Origin: Pholis gunnellus
Taxonomy: Eukaryota > Chordata > Actinopteri > Perciformes > Pholidae
DNA length: 64,000 nt
Direction of reading: 5' to 3'
Assembly (NCBI GenBank): GCA_910591455.2
Contig: OU342808.1
Location: forward strand, 14,385,404 to 14,449,403
Shown here: in pieces, positions 39,420 to 52,193 of the stretch
Numbering within the stretch: position 1 is the stretch's first letter
How the letters are laid out: the number at the start of each line of letters is the position of its first letter
Notes under the pieces: generated by a model
The model's database searches: none
Seen by the model: only the letters and a program-made list of their open reading frames with translations
What the model was told of the DNA's origin: nothing
Translations under genes and position numbers: made by a program

Positions 39420-39605
39420 AAGAAGAGAGAGGGGGGGAGAAGAGGCGGAAATCATGAGAGAAGTGGTATTGCATGTGGAAGGCCCAGGGTTGGGAGTGGG
39501 TGAGTAAGGTGAAGGGAGCAAGAAGCTGGGGGAAGGAAGGAGAGGGATGGAGGGAGCAAGGGATTGAAGTTAGGGAACGAGTATGGGGGGGGGTGGAGGG
39601 GTGTA
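39420..39605. repeat. Purine/G-rich tract
   Basis: Plus-strand A/G-rich sequence with repeated GGGAG and GGAAGG words and a nine-base G run at 39585-39593, then GGAGGGG. It has quadruplex potential and no coding content. Confidence 0.7.
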
Positions 39606-39820
39606 TTGTACATGGTAGCTGCTTAATGGCGGAGGGGGTTAAAAGATGTCTTGCCACATCCAAGATGTTTTTAATGTTCGAGGCCGAGAGAGCGAGAAAG
39701 TGAGAGGGGGAGAAGGAAAGGGAGAGAGGCAGGCAGGCCATGCATGAAAGCCGATGTCAGAGAAGTCCAGAGGAATCGTCGGGTGTGAAGCCATCTAATA
39801 GGAAAGCAGAATATATATCA

Positions 39821-39821
<1 letters not shown>

Positions 39822-39872
<51 letters not shown>
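39822..39872. repeat. (CA)n microsatellite
   Basis: About 25 perfect units. Confidence 0.97.
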
Positions 39873-39874
<2 letters not shown>

Positions 39875-41764
39875 TACTGACTGTGAATTACTGAGCCACC
39901 CAATGTGGCCTGGTAAGTGATCTGAACATGAACCATAAGCTAATGAGTGACATGACGGGAAGAGATGAAAACCTAGCTTACTTGGACAACAAAAAAGCCT
40001 TTGGAGCAAAATGCACCCTTATGCTTAAAAGATAAAAACGTGTGCACAAACACGAATGCATACAAAAAAATAAAGAATCTGTGCAAATGTTGTTTTTTCT
40101 TCTTTTTTTCTTTACTCGGACAGCACATCCAGCTTCATATTCCCACCATGAAACAAGGCCTACCCTTCAGTGAGTTCCACATTCAGCTCCAAGCCAGCTA
40201 AGACATCAAAGGCTGCTCCACACCAGGAGTCTCTCGCTCGCTCGCTCTTTCTCCCTTCCTCTCTCTCCCTTCCTTTTGCTCTTTCATAACCCCCATCGTA
40301 TTTCACAGCACATAAAGCCTTAAAATGGCACATAAAACAGTTCATCTCTTTTCACTGTCAGCTTTCCAGGCTTAAAAAATTAAATATGTTTTACTGCAGG
40401 TACATAACTAAAACACATCGATGGAAAAAATTGCCATAAAGGATTCAAACTCAGCTTTCTATAAGTCTCTGAGGCTATATAGTTGGGTATAGATCAGCTG
40501 AATAGCCAATATAGGGTGTTTCAAGCTTAAAGTGCAGAAGAAATGAAGTGACAGTGAAACTGTGGAATTGCCTGTTTTTCCTTTGCCACCAATCCCATCG
40601 TTCTGTTTTCCATTTAAACACTTGAGAAATAAACGGCACAGTCTGCAGGTGATGCACGGACACTGAACATGTCTTTACTAACACACTAAAAGAATGCTGT
40701 GACCCTGGTGCTGAGGGTTTGAAGGGGGCAAGGCGAAAACACCACAGAACACCAACACTGCATTCAATGAACTTTAAAAGCAGTGAAAGGCAGAGAGCAG
40801 AGAGTGAAGGAGGTGGGTGTGGATGGAGATGCAGAGTTTGAAGGAAAAAGCGAAGGAGAGAGGAGATGAGACAAACTGACGGGAGAAAGGATTTAAACTT
40901 CAACCCTAGAGTCACTGAGTTCACTGACATTTGCACCAGGATCCGCCTAGCTGCTCCTCACAGCTTTTCAGAAACGACACTTTCCTTTCAATTCCTAAGA
41001 CTTATTCTTCTTACATTCGCTGCAGAATGAGACCATTCACGAGCTTGGGGGAAGACACAAAAATAAAAGAAAACATAGAAAAGCAAACTGAATTGAATGT
41101 GTTGAATTCAAGTGATGCCCATGTGACAATTTGCTACCCCGTATGTCCTCAAGATTCCTCTTGTATATTGTATGCATTCTTATGGACGAATTAGCAAGGG
41201 GGAAGGGAAAAAAATGACATGTGACAAGTGATTCATTTGAGCTGTCAACATGTCATCTTCACCACATTCAAACCTCACATCAACCGCTTGTATTCCCTCT
41301 CTGGTGAAGGTGACCTAGGTCGTAACCAGCTGACACACCCAGACACAGCAGGTGAATGCATGGAAATACCACAGTGGGAACAGCGAATGTGTGGGATTGG
41401 CAAGAATGAAGGCAAGTTAGAGCAGAAGGACAAAGAGGAAACAGTGACTAAATGTGACATTTACTTGGAAAAAGAAACAAATGAGGATACCTTTTTAAAG
41501 AATTGAGAGCATCTGGCATTTTCAGGTGAAAAAAAAAACAGACCGATAATTCCACATTTGAGGTTATATTAAATAAAACCTTGAGATTACGATAACCATT
41601 TAGAGGTTTTACACAAAATGAATAAACAACACCTCAGAGGATACTTTTCAATAAAATAGACTGTGAGAAGGAGGAAACAGTGGAAAAAATGTGATCTTGG
41701 ACAGAGATGTTTGTCAAAAATGCCCAAATGTAAAAACAACACCGTGTGGATGAGACAGATGTCA

Positions 41765-42345
41765 GTCTCAAGTGAAGGATCGGAGTGAGACGGCAGAGAA
41801 CGAAGGAGCGAGGCCGATGTGAAGTTGAGGTTAAGAGAGGGAAGGGAAAACGAAAGTGAGTGAATCGGAAGCGAAGAGGAAGAGCAAAGAAGAGGCGTAA
41901 GACCACATACACCGGGGCACGAGATAAAAGGAAGAAAACGAGAAGAGGCAAGTTTACAGATAAACGGTAAGAGAGAGTAGGAGGATGACCAAAGAAGCTC
42001 AGAGGAGTGCAAGAGATACACAAAAAAAGAACGGTAGCAGGGAGTGGTTTGGCATTTTTAAAATCAAGGGCAAGTGGCAAAGAATAAAATGAGCGAGAGA
42101 AGGAGCTTTTTGTTGCGAATTAAGAAGGAAGGTGCACGACAACGAACGACAGAGAGACGAGCGAAACAAGTGGACAGCAGTGCCCAATGGGTATTAAAGA
42201 GTGAATGAAAGAGCGAGAGACGTGTGAGGCAGAGGAGAGAGAAGAGAGCGAGACCTTGCCTCTGAGGCAACGAGCCGAAAGGAACGAGGGAGGCAGACAA
42301 AGACGCGCACTGCTCTCACACAGCAGAACAAAGAGAGGAGGTGCA
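41765..42345. repeat. Purine-rich tract, about 580 bp
   Basis: The plus strand is dominated by A and G, with many GAGAGA, GAAGGA and AGCGAG words but no clean repeat unit. Because TAA/TAG/TGA are rare on the complementary pyrimidine strand, several overlapping minus-strand frames of 60-150 codons stay open here. They are composition artefacts. In the fam172a transcript this would be a long C/U-rich stretch. Confidence 0.7.
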
Positions 42346-45300
42346 TCATGGGAGTCTGAGCCTTGTGCCGCCACTGACGCCATGCTGGATAAACACGTAA
42401 TGGCACGTGCAAAAAATCAAACCGCAAACACATAAGCCTTCATGTAGTAATCAGTGAAGAGTGACGACTTTAGATCAAATTTTTTTGTTAATTTGGTTTT
42501 GGTTTAAATTCTTTAAGAACTAAAGGGTCAGCTTTCCTACTTTAATGTTGTAGCTCCTCAACCTTCATAAAACACAATTACATCCACTATTGTGCATATC
42601 ATATGGAAGCACACAAGTATACTAAAGCAGATGCATAAAGAACATGAGTCTGTCGTAAACTTGACAAAAGAACAGTACGGAAAACTTTTTATAATAGTGA
42701 CTTTAGCATAGCATAGAAATATGGTAGAGAGCAAAGAAACGCTGAGTAAATCAAAACAGCATCTTCAGTGAGTGAAGAAGCACTCTGATATATGCAGACC
42801 AGGGTTAAAGCAGAGGGTGAGGATAAACAGGAAGGGAGGAGGGCTGTTCAATTTTAGGGGCAATTCAGGTATGAGTGGAAATGCAAATATCCGTCTGTGT
42901 GCTGAGTGTTCTGTGTGTTTCATTGTAAATCTGATTAGGTGCATTTATGTGTGGTAAAAGCAGTGTATACTTTGCGGGCAGCTAGCTCAGGGAAACACAA
43001 GAAGGAGAAAAGGAGTAAAGTCACATGGGTGACAGGTTAAAACTGTGGTTTACTTTCTCAGCTATGTCAGAAATCAAAGGAAAAGTATGCACAATTATTA
43101 AGATATTGGCTCTAAAGTTTTCCATCTACACCCTCTGACTCCTGCTTCTCCGTCTCTTGTGATCTCTCATCCTCTTTCCCTGTTGGTCTCTCTTCCTCCG
43201 GCAGGTCTGATATGTTGGAGCTGCAGTTGAACTCTGAGTAGCACTGTCTCCAGGAAAAAACAAAGTGATCAATGTGAGGAGGCACGGGGCGCTCATGGAC
43301 AGGCCAATCAATGGTGGAAAGAACCTTGCCCAGGGCCTTATGCAAATGGAAGCACGTCCCGTAACCTCAGGAGTGAACATGCGCACTAGATCAATGGGAT
43401 GAGGGTAGAACCTTACAGCAAGATCAGCCTCAGCCAGTAAATATGTAATGATGAATCCCTCAAGATTTAACTGAACTCAAATGAACTTCAACTAGCTGGG
43501 CTTCTTATATCACCAAGTGGCAAGAAAGACCCCGTGTTTAAGTGGTAGGGTACGGGGTGGGTGGAGCAGGACAAGGGAGATTAAAAAGAGCGTTTGCACA
43601 ATGATGCACTGAGGCCAGATGGATTCTTCACTTCCTTTTCACGAGGGAGAAGAAAAAAAACAACCCAGCAAGACAAAAAAGGTGAGAGGAGACTTATGAA
43701 TAGTCACCTCAACAATACTTGTTTGAGGTGTAATGATTTTTCAATTAACGTCACCATGGCAACATCCGTCTGAGTGAGTGGGTAACCGTGACGACCTGGT
43801 GAAATCCTGCTCGACCGCTTAACACTATCAAGAGTCAGACCAAGGACTGGATAACACAAACTATTCAAAACCAACAGCGGACATTTACTAAAGCCGAGTC
43901 TGAAATTGGGATCAATTAAAAAGCCATCACAGACCAATCAGGAGTAGTGCATGGCTCACTTAAGTACAAGGAACCATGGCGATCCAGTGACCGATAACTT
44001 TTTTCAAACTGCTGTCATACACAAAAAGAGAAGGAGAAAGATAGAGATCATGTAAAAGCAGTCACAGACAAAGAGGGATTCTTCAACTGACAATGTAAAC
44101 CGAGATGTATGGAAGGGATGCAGCGAGCGCATTGACCGCGTCAGAGCCTAAGGTAAGAGCAACAGCTCCATGTCTGCCTCTGGGCTGTTGAGAACACTAT
44201 AGGAGAGTTTGATCAGAACAACAACTCATACAGTATATCAACAAGACTTTTACGTAGTGGGAAAATTAAAGTTTTGCCTTGAATTGCCCTTGGTTGTTGG
44301 CTAAGTCTCAGATGACCTGTCTAAACCTGGCCCACAAAAGTTGAGGAAAACGAGAAAAAAATGTTTTGTAAAGTATAGGTGTCTTATCTAGCTATACCTG
44401 CAGTGCACCCCTGAAACAAAGTTCAGGGAAACAGCGGGTAAAACACTGAACACATGGTGAATCACTTCCCTCACAACCTCTCATGACAGTCTACCTTTTC
44501 TGTGTTCTAACAGCCCTGCAGGAGCATCTGTCCTCATCCCCCGACTGAATATAGAAAGTAAAGTGATCACAGAAAAGTTATCTGCTTGTGGGTGTAATGG
44601 TATGTATGGTACCAAACTGGAGAGAAATAAAGGGACGTGCATTTCTTTGTAAAAAGAGACTGTGTGGCTACAAGTCCCTGATATTATAGATATACTGTAA
44701 ATCCTTTTGAAATCCATTTTGTTTGTTGATAAGAATAAAATCAGAGGGAAGGAAAATACTCGCAGCAAATAGGAAACTGTATTTCAGAACAGCACGACAG
44801 ATTCCTGCAAACTATAACAATGTTGTGTTGCATCCTTTGTTTAACTGAGACATTACAAAACAACTGACTAAAAGAGTAAAGTAGTTTATGTATAATTGAA
44901 AGAGAAAGTTATGACAAATAAACCCAAAACATTGTGTTCATGTTCTAAGACCTTGATTGTCTTACAGATAATATAAAAACAAGACAGAATTAATAATGAC
45001 GGACATCAAAAAATGCAGCAAACAAACAACAAACAACAAAATTGGAATCTCACACAAAATCAATTCCCCTTGATATTAAAGGAACAGCACAAGAGAGACA
45101 AGAGGTGAGTAAAGTATTACCAACCCCCTGCTCCTTACCGACACCACAAATGTAATCTAGAAACCAAAGATGCTCCTGAAACAGAGAGAAACACCAACAA
45201 AGGTGAGAATAATGGCGACGTATTGAAGGGAATACTTCACAAAGCCTATTGTGTGAGTATCCTTTTCAGACAGCAAACCCGCTGTAATTTGGTCTGCGTC

Positions 45301-46160
45301 ATCTGCCTCTAGTCACAATGCAGCACTACAGCTTTGAAATGGATGGCAAATGAAGGCCATTTGTACATAATCACAGCAGATAGAAGAATTCAGAAGCCCT
45401 ACAATGTGTTGTTGAGGTGTAAAGAAAGATCTTGGTCTATCTGTGGCAGCCAGCGCAGCAAAGGTTTGGCAAGGGAGGTCTTTTTTTCTCCAGAAACAAG
45501 CCAATCAATTGAAATCAAATCAGTTTGCTAGCCGTGACATTTAAACAGTTCAATTTACATCCCTATGTTAAGAGAAGAGCCGCTCTCCAAGATGCCTATT
45601 CATTCACAAAGAAACTAGACGTCTATATTTCAGCTGCTTAATAGAGCAAATATGCTGAAGCTGTACCGAGGAAGAAACCATGTCTTATCATGGTGTACAA
45701 AGGGCTAGTCATTGTCTGTCATTACGAGCAGAGCACAGAGAGGGATAATATACATAATATAGACAGGACTGGACAACAGCACCATGCATGATATGCATGC
45801 ATTACCACATACACACACGCAAGTTCGTAGCAACACACGTGCAAACGCACATACACACTTTCTCAGTGGCGATGGTGTATGTCCTGAGGGCTGCTGTCCT
45901 GCTGTGCAGGCTGGCAGGCACTTTTGTCATGGTGGTCCTTTTGTTTCACATCAAACAAAACGCCACAGCTTTGCATACGGCTCCACTAATTTCTGCTAGT
46001 GTGCCCCAGCCATTTATCATCGCCTCTCACCCTCTCCTCCTCTCCTCCCTTAACGTGGCTCTGATAGCTGCTCTCCACCAAGCTGTTCTGCTCAGGACGA
46101 TACAAGCTTCTCCAGGCTAGGGCTGACACACACAGGCGTGCACATATCCATATGTGCGCG

Positions 46161-46183
46161 CACACACACACACACACACACAC
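46161..46183. repeat. (CA)n microsatellite
   Basis: About 11 units preceded by TGTGCGCG, a short alternating purine-pyrimidine block. Confidence 0.93.
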
Positions 46184-46559
46184 TAGACCCATACAATAAG
46201 TGTGAACCCACTTGCAGGCATAGACATACGCACAAATGCACACAGAGACAGACATACACACAGGAAACTGCACTACTACTGCACTGCTTGCAAGCCCGCC
46301 AGCTATGGAGAACCTTGAGAAAAAAACAAACCTTCTCTTCATCCCCTCCAGAAGCAATAAACAGGCTAGCACTCAGAGTTTCGAAGGCGGCCGAGACGTG
46401 CATACAACATTAGACGAGGGGATTTGCAGAGCATGTATGGACGGCTTCACAGCTGGGATGATTTTGTCAACAAATTGCTTGTGTGGTGATGAACTCAGGT
46501 GAAGGTTGCACTGGTCCTTGAAGAGTATTTCAGATAGATACAAAGTGGAACTTAGTTTG

Positions 46560-46810
46560 ACACAGTTAAAAGAAATACTGAACATTTTAGGGAAATCAAC
46601 TTGTTTGTGGTCTGACTAGGACTTAGAATCTGTCGAAAGATCATATCAATTTTATGTCTGTGCATTCAGTAGAGATTGGTCCGGGACCGGTTTAGTCTAG
46701 GAAAGCACAAACACTGGAGGCAGGGTGGAAAAGCTAACTTCCAACAAAAGAGACAACTTCCAACAACTTCTAACGTGTCTTTTTTTACATTTTGTGTTGT
46801 GTTTGCTGGC
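46560..46810 (+). repeat. Degenerate interspersed repeat
   Basis: The order AGAAATACTGAACATTTTAG, CTTGTTTGTGGTCTG, AAGATCATATCAATTTTATG and TCTGTGCATTCAGTAGAG, then CCGG and TTAGTCTAGG, resembles a decayed copy of a widespread fish repeat. That repeat normally has a GATCGATAC...CTCATGTCTGT core and a GGTTAGCTTAGC segment. It is heavily mutated, so ends and family are uncertain. Confidence 0.4.
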
Positions 46811-47179
46811 AAGCTAGCCACCAATCCATCCAAGAATCAGCTGGGCTTTGTTAAGAGTGAGGAAATTGTATATAGAACGACAGCAACTGTGCAATGAGGA
46901 TAGGACTTCTAAGAGGCTGCTTGTCCCTTCTCCCTGCAGTTGATCATATAAATACCTCCGATGCAGAAGTTAACTTAAATCACCTTACGCACATGAAACC
47001 ACAATGTCTAGTTTTCTATTTTGACGGATTAAATACACATAAAGAAATATGAAAACTAAATTACAGCGAGAAAGTGAATAAGTATATTCCTTTAAAACCA
47101 TGGAAGTTGACAATAAACGTTACATGACATTTTAAAATATTAATTTAGAGGGAAAAATGTGTCAAAATACACCAGGTAT

Positions 47180-47455
47180 AGACACTTAAAGGTGCTAAAT
47201 TTAAAATTCAGAGCAAATGTAGTGTCTCTCCACGGCTCTCAACATGGCTACAGCTGACCCACGAGAGCCTGGAATGGCTGTACAAACAAAGGACTTAGAA
47301 GCTCAGAATGAAACACACACACACACACAGAGGAAGAGCAACTTCATTCTCTGCTCAGGTAGCCATGAGCCACTATATCTTTACATTTAGAATATGTAAA
47401 TAAATAGTTGTTTGCTGCTATATTTATGTACTGAATGTCGTATAGAGAACCTTTA
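47180..47455 (+). repeat. Interspersed repeat, probable teleost element
   Basis: The segment contains CTCCACGGCTCTCAACATGG, CTGTACAAACAAAGGACTTA, AGCTCAGAATGAAACAC, GAATATGTAAATAAATAGTT and GTTTGCTGCTATATTTATGT, ending GAGAACCTTTAAA. I recognise these as fragments of a common non-coding interspersed repeat in fish, here interrupted by a (CA)n insert. The assignment rests on memory of the family, not on a search. Confidence 0.5.
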
Positions 47456-48660
47456 AAGTAGTATAAGTAAAAATAAGAATAAGGTACAATAACAACACTT
47501 TATATAATGAATTGTAATATTTATATATGTGCATTTTTTTTTATTTTCCAGAGGCATTCTGCAAAAAGAGCGAGGACTGGAAACCGAAGTGTTTGCACTG
47601 CAATGTGTTCAGTGGGCAGTTACCATGCCAGTCATGAAGCTGTACAGACCACTGCCAGACCCAGAGTCCTGCACAGAGGGCATAGTTGGCACCACAGCTG
47701 CCCTGAGTGGCACCACGACTGGGAGAGAAGGAATTAGGAGGACGAAGGAAATGAGGACACAATACAGGACATGAAGCAGAGTGGATTTTGGAATGGCAAA
47801 TATTGTGGTGAAAGGGTGTAGTATATATAGTAACAAAGATTGAAGAGTGAGAAAGTTAAGGACGACTATGCAAACAAAGTAATAAAAAAAAGAAAAAAAA
47901 CAGTTGCATTGCACAGAGAAATGGGAACGAGATTGTTTGGAAAACTACCTTGTGGTAAATGAATAGGAAATCTTAAAAGAGACAGAAAATATAAGAGTAA
48001 CTACTTTTTCTTTCTTTTAATTCAACTTGAGAATCTGATTATCTTTTTCTGCATCTTCCTATACCACATAAAAACCTCATTTAGTGTGAAGACGCCATAT
48101 CAGGAAAATTCAATCTCTTTTTAAACTCCGAGCTATGTAAAACTAACTTCTCCGACTTCGACTGATTCACCCGGCAGTGTTTCATCTTTCTCATCCTCCA
48201 CACACTGGTATGGCGATGAAGTCCACAAGGAGTGAAGAAATCCTTCATATCTATCCGTCTTACCTCAAGCATCTCTTCCCACATCCAACTCCTGGACAGA
48301 ACACACACACTTGCACACACATGCATCCAAGGACAGCAGAGAGAGAACTAAGGTATATTCATTATAGATTGAAACAGATGGCTCGAGACAGAAAGTGTAA
48401 GGAAGATATCCTGCAAGCATGTACTGTATATATGTGGCGTGTTCATAGAGGACACTTAAAATCTGTAATCATATTCTTGAGGGGCTGTTGTGGCTGTTGT
48501 CTGGTTGGCACCCACACATTTGTGTACTCGGAGACAGATGCATTCTTACATAAGACCTTATATAATGCTGCCCTGTCCTATCCAATAAGAGTGCTCCTTT
48601 TTTGCTCGGAAGGTTAGTGCGGGTTAGACAACCCTTCCTCATCACAACCACCCCTTCCAA

Positions 48661-48684
48661 CCCCCCCCCCCCCCCCCCCCCCCC
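48661..48684. repeat. Poly-C homopolymer, 24 bases
   Basis: An uninterrupted run of 24 C follows CCCCTTCCAA and is followed by a C-rich segment. The transcribed strand is a G24 run with strong quadruplex potential. Homopolymer length in an assembly is often unreliable. Confidence 0.95.
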
Positions 48685-48805
48685 ATGCCACACACCCACC
48701 CCCCGCACTCCTGGCAATGAAAAAAGATGAAAAGACAGACTGAGCCAAGGGAGAGACAGGAGGCAGGGCCCTTTTTCTGTATGGTTCTATCCCCCTGGTC
48801 CCATA

Positions 48806-48833
48806 CTCTCTCTCTCTCTCTCGCTCTCTCTCT
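48806..48833. repeat. (CT)n microsatellite
   Basis: A CT array with one CG interruption. Confidence 0.93.
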
Positions 48834-48977
48834 TTACTTCGTTCTGGGGTGAGATTTTGTCCTGAGGTGAAAAAAGGATACTACAGACCGGGATCCTAGA
48901 GGAACATGGCCAGTTTGTGTGTGTATGTGATGGTCCACAGCCATGCTAAAACCTGTAAGACTTTGGAAGATATAGGA

Positions 48978-48999
48978 TATATATATATATATATATATA
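48978..48999. repeat. (TA)n microsatellite
   Basis: About 11 units. Confidence 0.95.
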
Positions 49000-49139
49000 G
49001 GAATACTGGGTTTCAAACAAAGTAGCACGGATGGATTCTGTGATCGTTGAAGAATGATAGAGAGGGGAAAAGGGCGAGAAAGGTGGGGGCGAAGCAGAGG
49101 AAGAGCTTTCCCCCTGCAGCACTTATTCAAAGGCATTTA

Positions 49140-49380
49140 GCTACTCTTTGATGTATCTATAATTAGTCAGTACACACTGTGAAGTGTTTTAAAAGAAATC
49201 AAATTGCAATGAAACACTTGAGCGCTCCAAACAGGGGCTAACATGCTTCGGAGCATGGGGAGCGAGCAGGAGAAATTAATGGTGTGCCTTTTTGATGTGC
49301 TTGATCAGAAATGTATTTATTAACTGCAAAGCGGAGTAGTAATTAACCCACAGACAGCTTGTTTTCTCTGGGTCTTCTCG
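49140..49380. promoter_or_regulatory. Candidate conserved element
   Basis: This repeat-free island carries CTATAATTAGTC, AGAAATTAATGG, TTTATTAACTG and AGTAATTAACCC. It also has a perfect 6-bp hairpin, CATGCT-TCGG-AGCATG, at 49242-49257. The homeodomain core density is higher than in the surrounding intron. Confidence 0.3.
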
Positions 49381-52073
49381 TGTGTCAAACGGTTCATCCC
49401 GCAAGGCTCCACTCTCTACTCGCCGGCTCATGCGCACACACCTCCCACCACGTCCCGCTGGACCACTTTCTCCTCAATTAAGTAGACGGTGAGCACATGT
49501 ATGTGCGTGAGTGTGTGCATGCATGTGTGAGGGAGTGCAGAAAAACAGCAATAAAAAGTAAGAAATGTATCTTGGCTCCTTTAAATACCCTGTGTATATT
49601 TATATGGTATTCCTGTAAAATGCAAGTAGTCTGAATGTATTTGGATAAAAAGCCAAATAGCCTGGAGTGTAATACTTAACATGAACAACGCACCTAAACA
49701 GAATAATAAATTATAATAACACAAAAAACTCTCTTCAAAACCAGCATGATTGGCTTGGAGAAGTTGGCACACTGCTCTCTGTAGATGAGTTGCTGATAGG
49801 TACGGGTGGGTAACCGAGGGTAGCTAATAAAGAATATGAATGTGTATATGTGTTTCTGTCAGTTTGTAAAGAGGTGAAGGAGTTTCGACACTAATAGACA
49901 ACTGAAGCTGGGATGGCCTCAAGGGAAACCTGACGATGGCATACTCAAAAACCCTGTCACTTAAAGTGAACACAATGATCTTTCAAGTCTCTGTTTAGAT
50001 GTTACCTTCTCCATACTGCATCTGCTATATGCTCTGTATTTATATATGCACATACTGTACATGAGTAATTTAAAGACGGTTTTCACATGACAAGGACATC
50101 ACATAAAAGAATGCGGTTAAAAACCTTGTTGAGTCCTTTACACAGAGAGGGAGTCTGACTGAAGGAAACATAGAGAGACAAATAGAGGGAATAGCTAGTC
50201 TTCGTCACACAGCCAGAAAGCCCAGGAGATTGTGAGGCTGTCACGGACAAAACACTGCATGAATATTTAGCAGCCAAATTAAAATTACAAAATACTAAAC
50301 AAAAAAAAGAGGAGGTGAAAGAGAAAGAAAAGAAAATATTCCTGAAAACACCAGTGGGACAAGTGCCCACCTTTAATCCCCCACTAGCCGTATCCTTATA
50401 GTGCCACCTCCCCTTTCCTGAGAAAAGAGAAGCGATATGTCTGGAATAATATGGGATGTAGTGAGTCGAGCAGTAAATCCTTCAGATCAAGAAACCAGCA
50501 AACTGGCAATGTACCCGAGCTCTCAGATCATAGAGAGGCTTGCAAACACAACTAGCACCGTATGTTGGCTAGCAGAGCTTAAGACAGTGAAGTCCTCAGT
50601 ATTTTAAACTCGGCTAGCACAGCATGTGTGCAACAAGCCTGGCACTGAGCCAAGATCGCTACACACACACACGTGTTTGTTGAAATTTCAAAAGCCGCAA
50701 ATATAACTGAACTAGACTTTTTTTTTTTGCTTCCTATTATCAAGCTGTAGAGAGCTACGGCATGCTGGACTTCATATGAGGAAGTGTCCTAAGATGTTTT
50801 AAAGGTGATTTATCAGTCGGATTAATATTATCAGGTATTGTTAGCTGCGAGCCGCCGGCTCAGTCTTCGCCATGTTGAGAGCCGTGTGGAGGCAGTAGAT
50901 ATGCTCTGTATTTCTTATGGAGCACCTTTTAAGTTACTGTGTAAGGATTTTAAGATCAAAACATTGTTTTAAATAAAACGGCACGAAAGAGCTCGAAGCC
51001 ATGGTGAGGTTTTATCCTTTTTGTTCAACATTAAATACACAGTGAATGTTTTTGTTGCTGTATACGGTATGTCACTAGTAGTATACACATTAGACTTAGA
51101 TTAGATGATAAGTCAAACAGCGAGTAGCAGAGTTACAGGGTACAAACAAACCTCCCCACCATTGACCATGACTCCTAAATGCTACTCCGACCTGGTAAAT
51201 AACTTACCATGATGGTATTAGCGACCTGCACCCTGAAGCGCTATTATTAATATGTAACTCTAGTCGTTAAAACACTAACAGATGAGAAAGTGATGATCAA
51301 TATGTGATGCAGAGTCCCACAAGGATATCGCAGTGAACCAAAGACCAAAAAATAAAGAATGGACCTCAGCCTTCATGTAACCCACTAAAGACACACTGTA
51401 GGCCCATTTAGCTGAAGGGTGCGGTTACAAAGCCAAGAGGCTGGCCAAACTTTTACTTTCACCCTCCCCTGTGCACCATTAATTTCTTCAAATCCACTTC
51501 CCTCCCACCATCTTTCCACCTATCCTCTGTCTCTCTTAAGGCTGGGAGATCTGCATGCTCTGCAGCAGATCTGGTTTAACAGTAACTCAGTTGTTGCATT
51601 GCCATAACTACATTTCTTTATCCAGCCCTCTTCTTCCCCCTGCTTTCCTCGTGTTCTTGATGTGTAGAGGCGGTGGATAGTGCCCAAGGACAAGGATGAA
51701 CCAGATTGTTTACAGAGGCAGTACTTTTCCAAAACTAAATGCTATTTATTTGTAATCGTTCCACCATGTTTTACACACCATAACTCTGGTGCCTGTCTCC
51801 CTGAGGTGGCCAGTGTGAATACTGCTCTTCTTGTTTCCATATATATGTGTTTGTTCAGCAATATGTAGTTGTTTTGCATACTGACATGTTCGTGTGCATG
51901 TATGGGTGTTGCAAACTTAAATTTTAGTTTATACAACGGTTTATATGGAATACTCAGCTCTTCCAACACGAACATGTATGTAAGTGATTGTACTGACAGG
52001 AGCGCATTTTGTTTCAGTGTGTCTCTTTGTCGGTGGGAGGTAAAAAGGAAATGCGGAAAACTAAAACACTCAC

Positions 52074-52193
52074 CAGCTCAACGAAAGACAGCCCTCCGTA
52101 GCTGTGGGCCATGATGAAAACATTCTTGGCTGCGGCTTTGGACACAAAGTGGTCCCACACGTACAGCACGTGTTCCTCCGAGGAACCATTTTC
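52074..52193 (-). CDS. fam172a: fam172a (arb2a) coding exon with AHSYGG motif
   Basis: This is the second coding exon in transcript order: 120 nt, 40 codons, phase 0 at both ends. The acceptor is TTGCAG and the donor GTGAGT. The translation begins [20 protein letters not shown] and ends [17 protein letters not shown]. It joins in frame to the preceding exon, giving ...[12 protein letters not shown], equivalent to the vertebrate ...IR-ENGSPEEH junction. The AHSYGG segment sits where alpha/beta hydrolases carry the nucleophile elbow (small-x-Ser-x-Gly), and the serine is intact. Whether the family is catalytically active is not shown by this sequence. This is the best-conserved exon in the window and the clearest identifier of the gene. 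It stands alone, with 25 kb and 11 kb of intron on either side. Confidence 0.97.

Larger units (their letters stand above)
27019..52073 (-). other. fam172a: fam172a intron, about 25 kb
   Basis: This is the largest complete intron in the window. It holds candidate regulatory islands at 28160-28345, 31565-31660, 34295-34420, 34735-34850, 37500-37665 and 49140-49380. It also has a long purine-rich tract at 41765-42345, two old interspersed repeats at 46560-46810 and 47180-47455, a 24-base poly-C run at 48661 and many dinucleotide repeats. The segment 50670-51450 is low in simple repeats and may be an unrecognised old transposon. No nested gene was found. Mammalian POU5F2 lies within this gene, but no POU-domain sequence is visible here. 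Confidence 0.85.

Noticed and set aside
38910..39503. 197-codon plus-strand frame
   Set aside because: Low-complexity, G-rich and CA-rich sequence with no family resemblance.
41587..42080. Overlapping minus-strand frames of about 145 codons
   Set aside because: Explained by the purine-rich tract, which removes stop codons on the opposite strand.
27019..52073. Possible nested POU5F2-like gene
   Set aside because: Mammals have POU5F2 within FAM172A, but no POU or homeodomain coding sequence is visible here.
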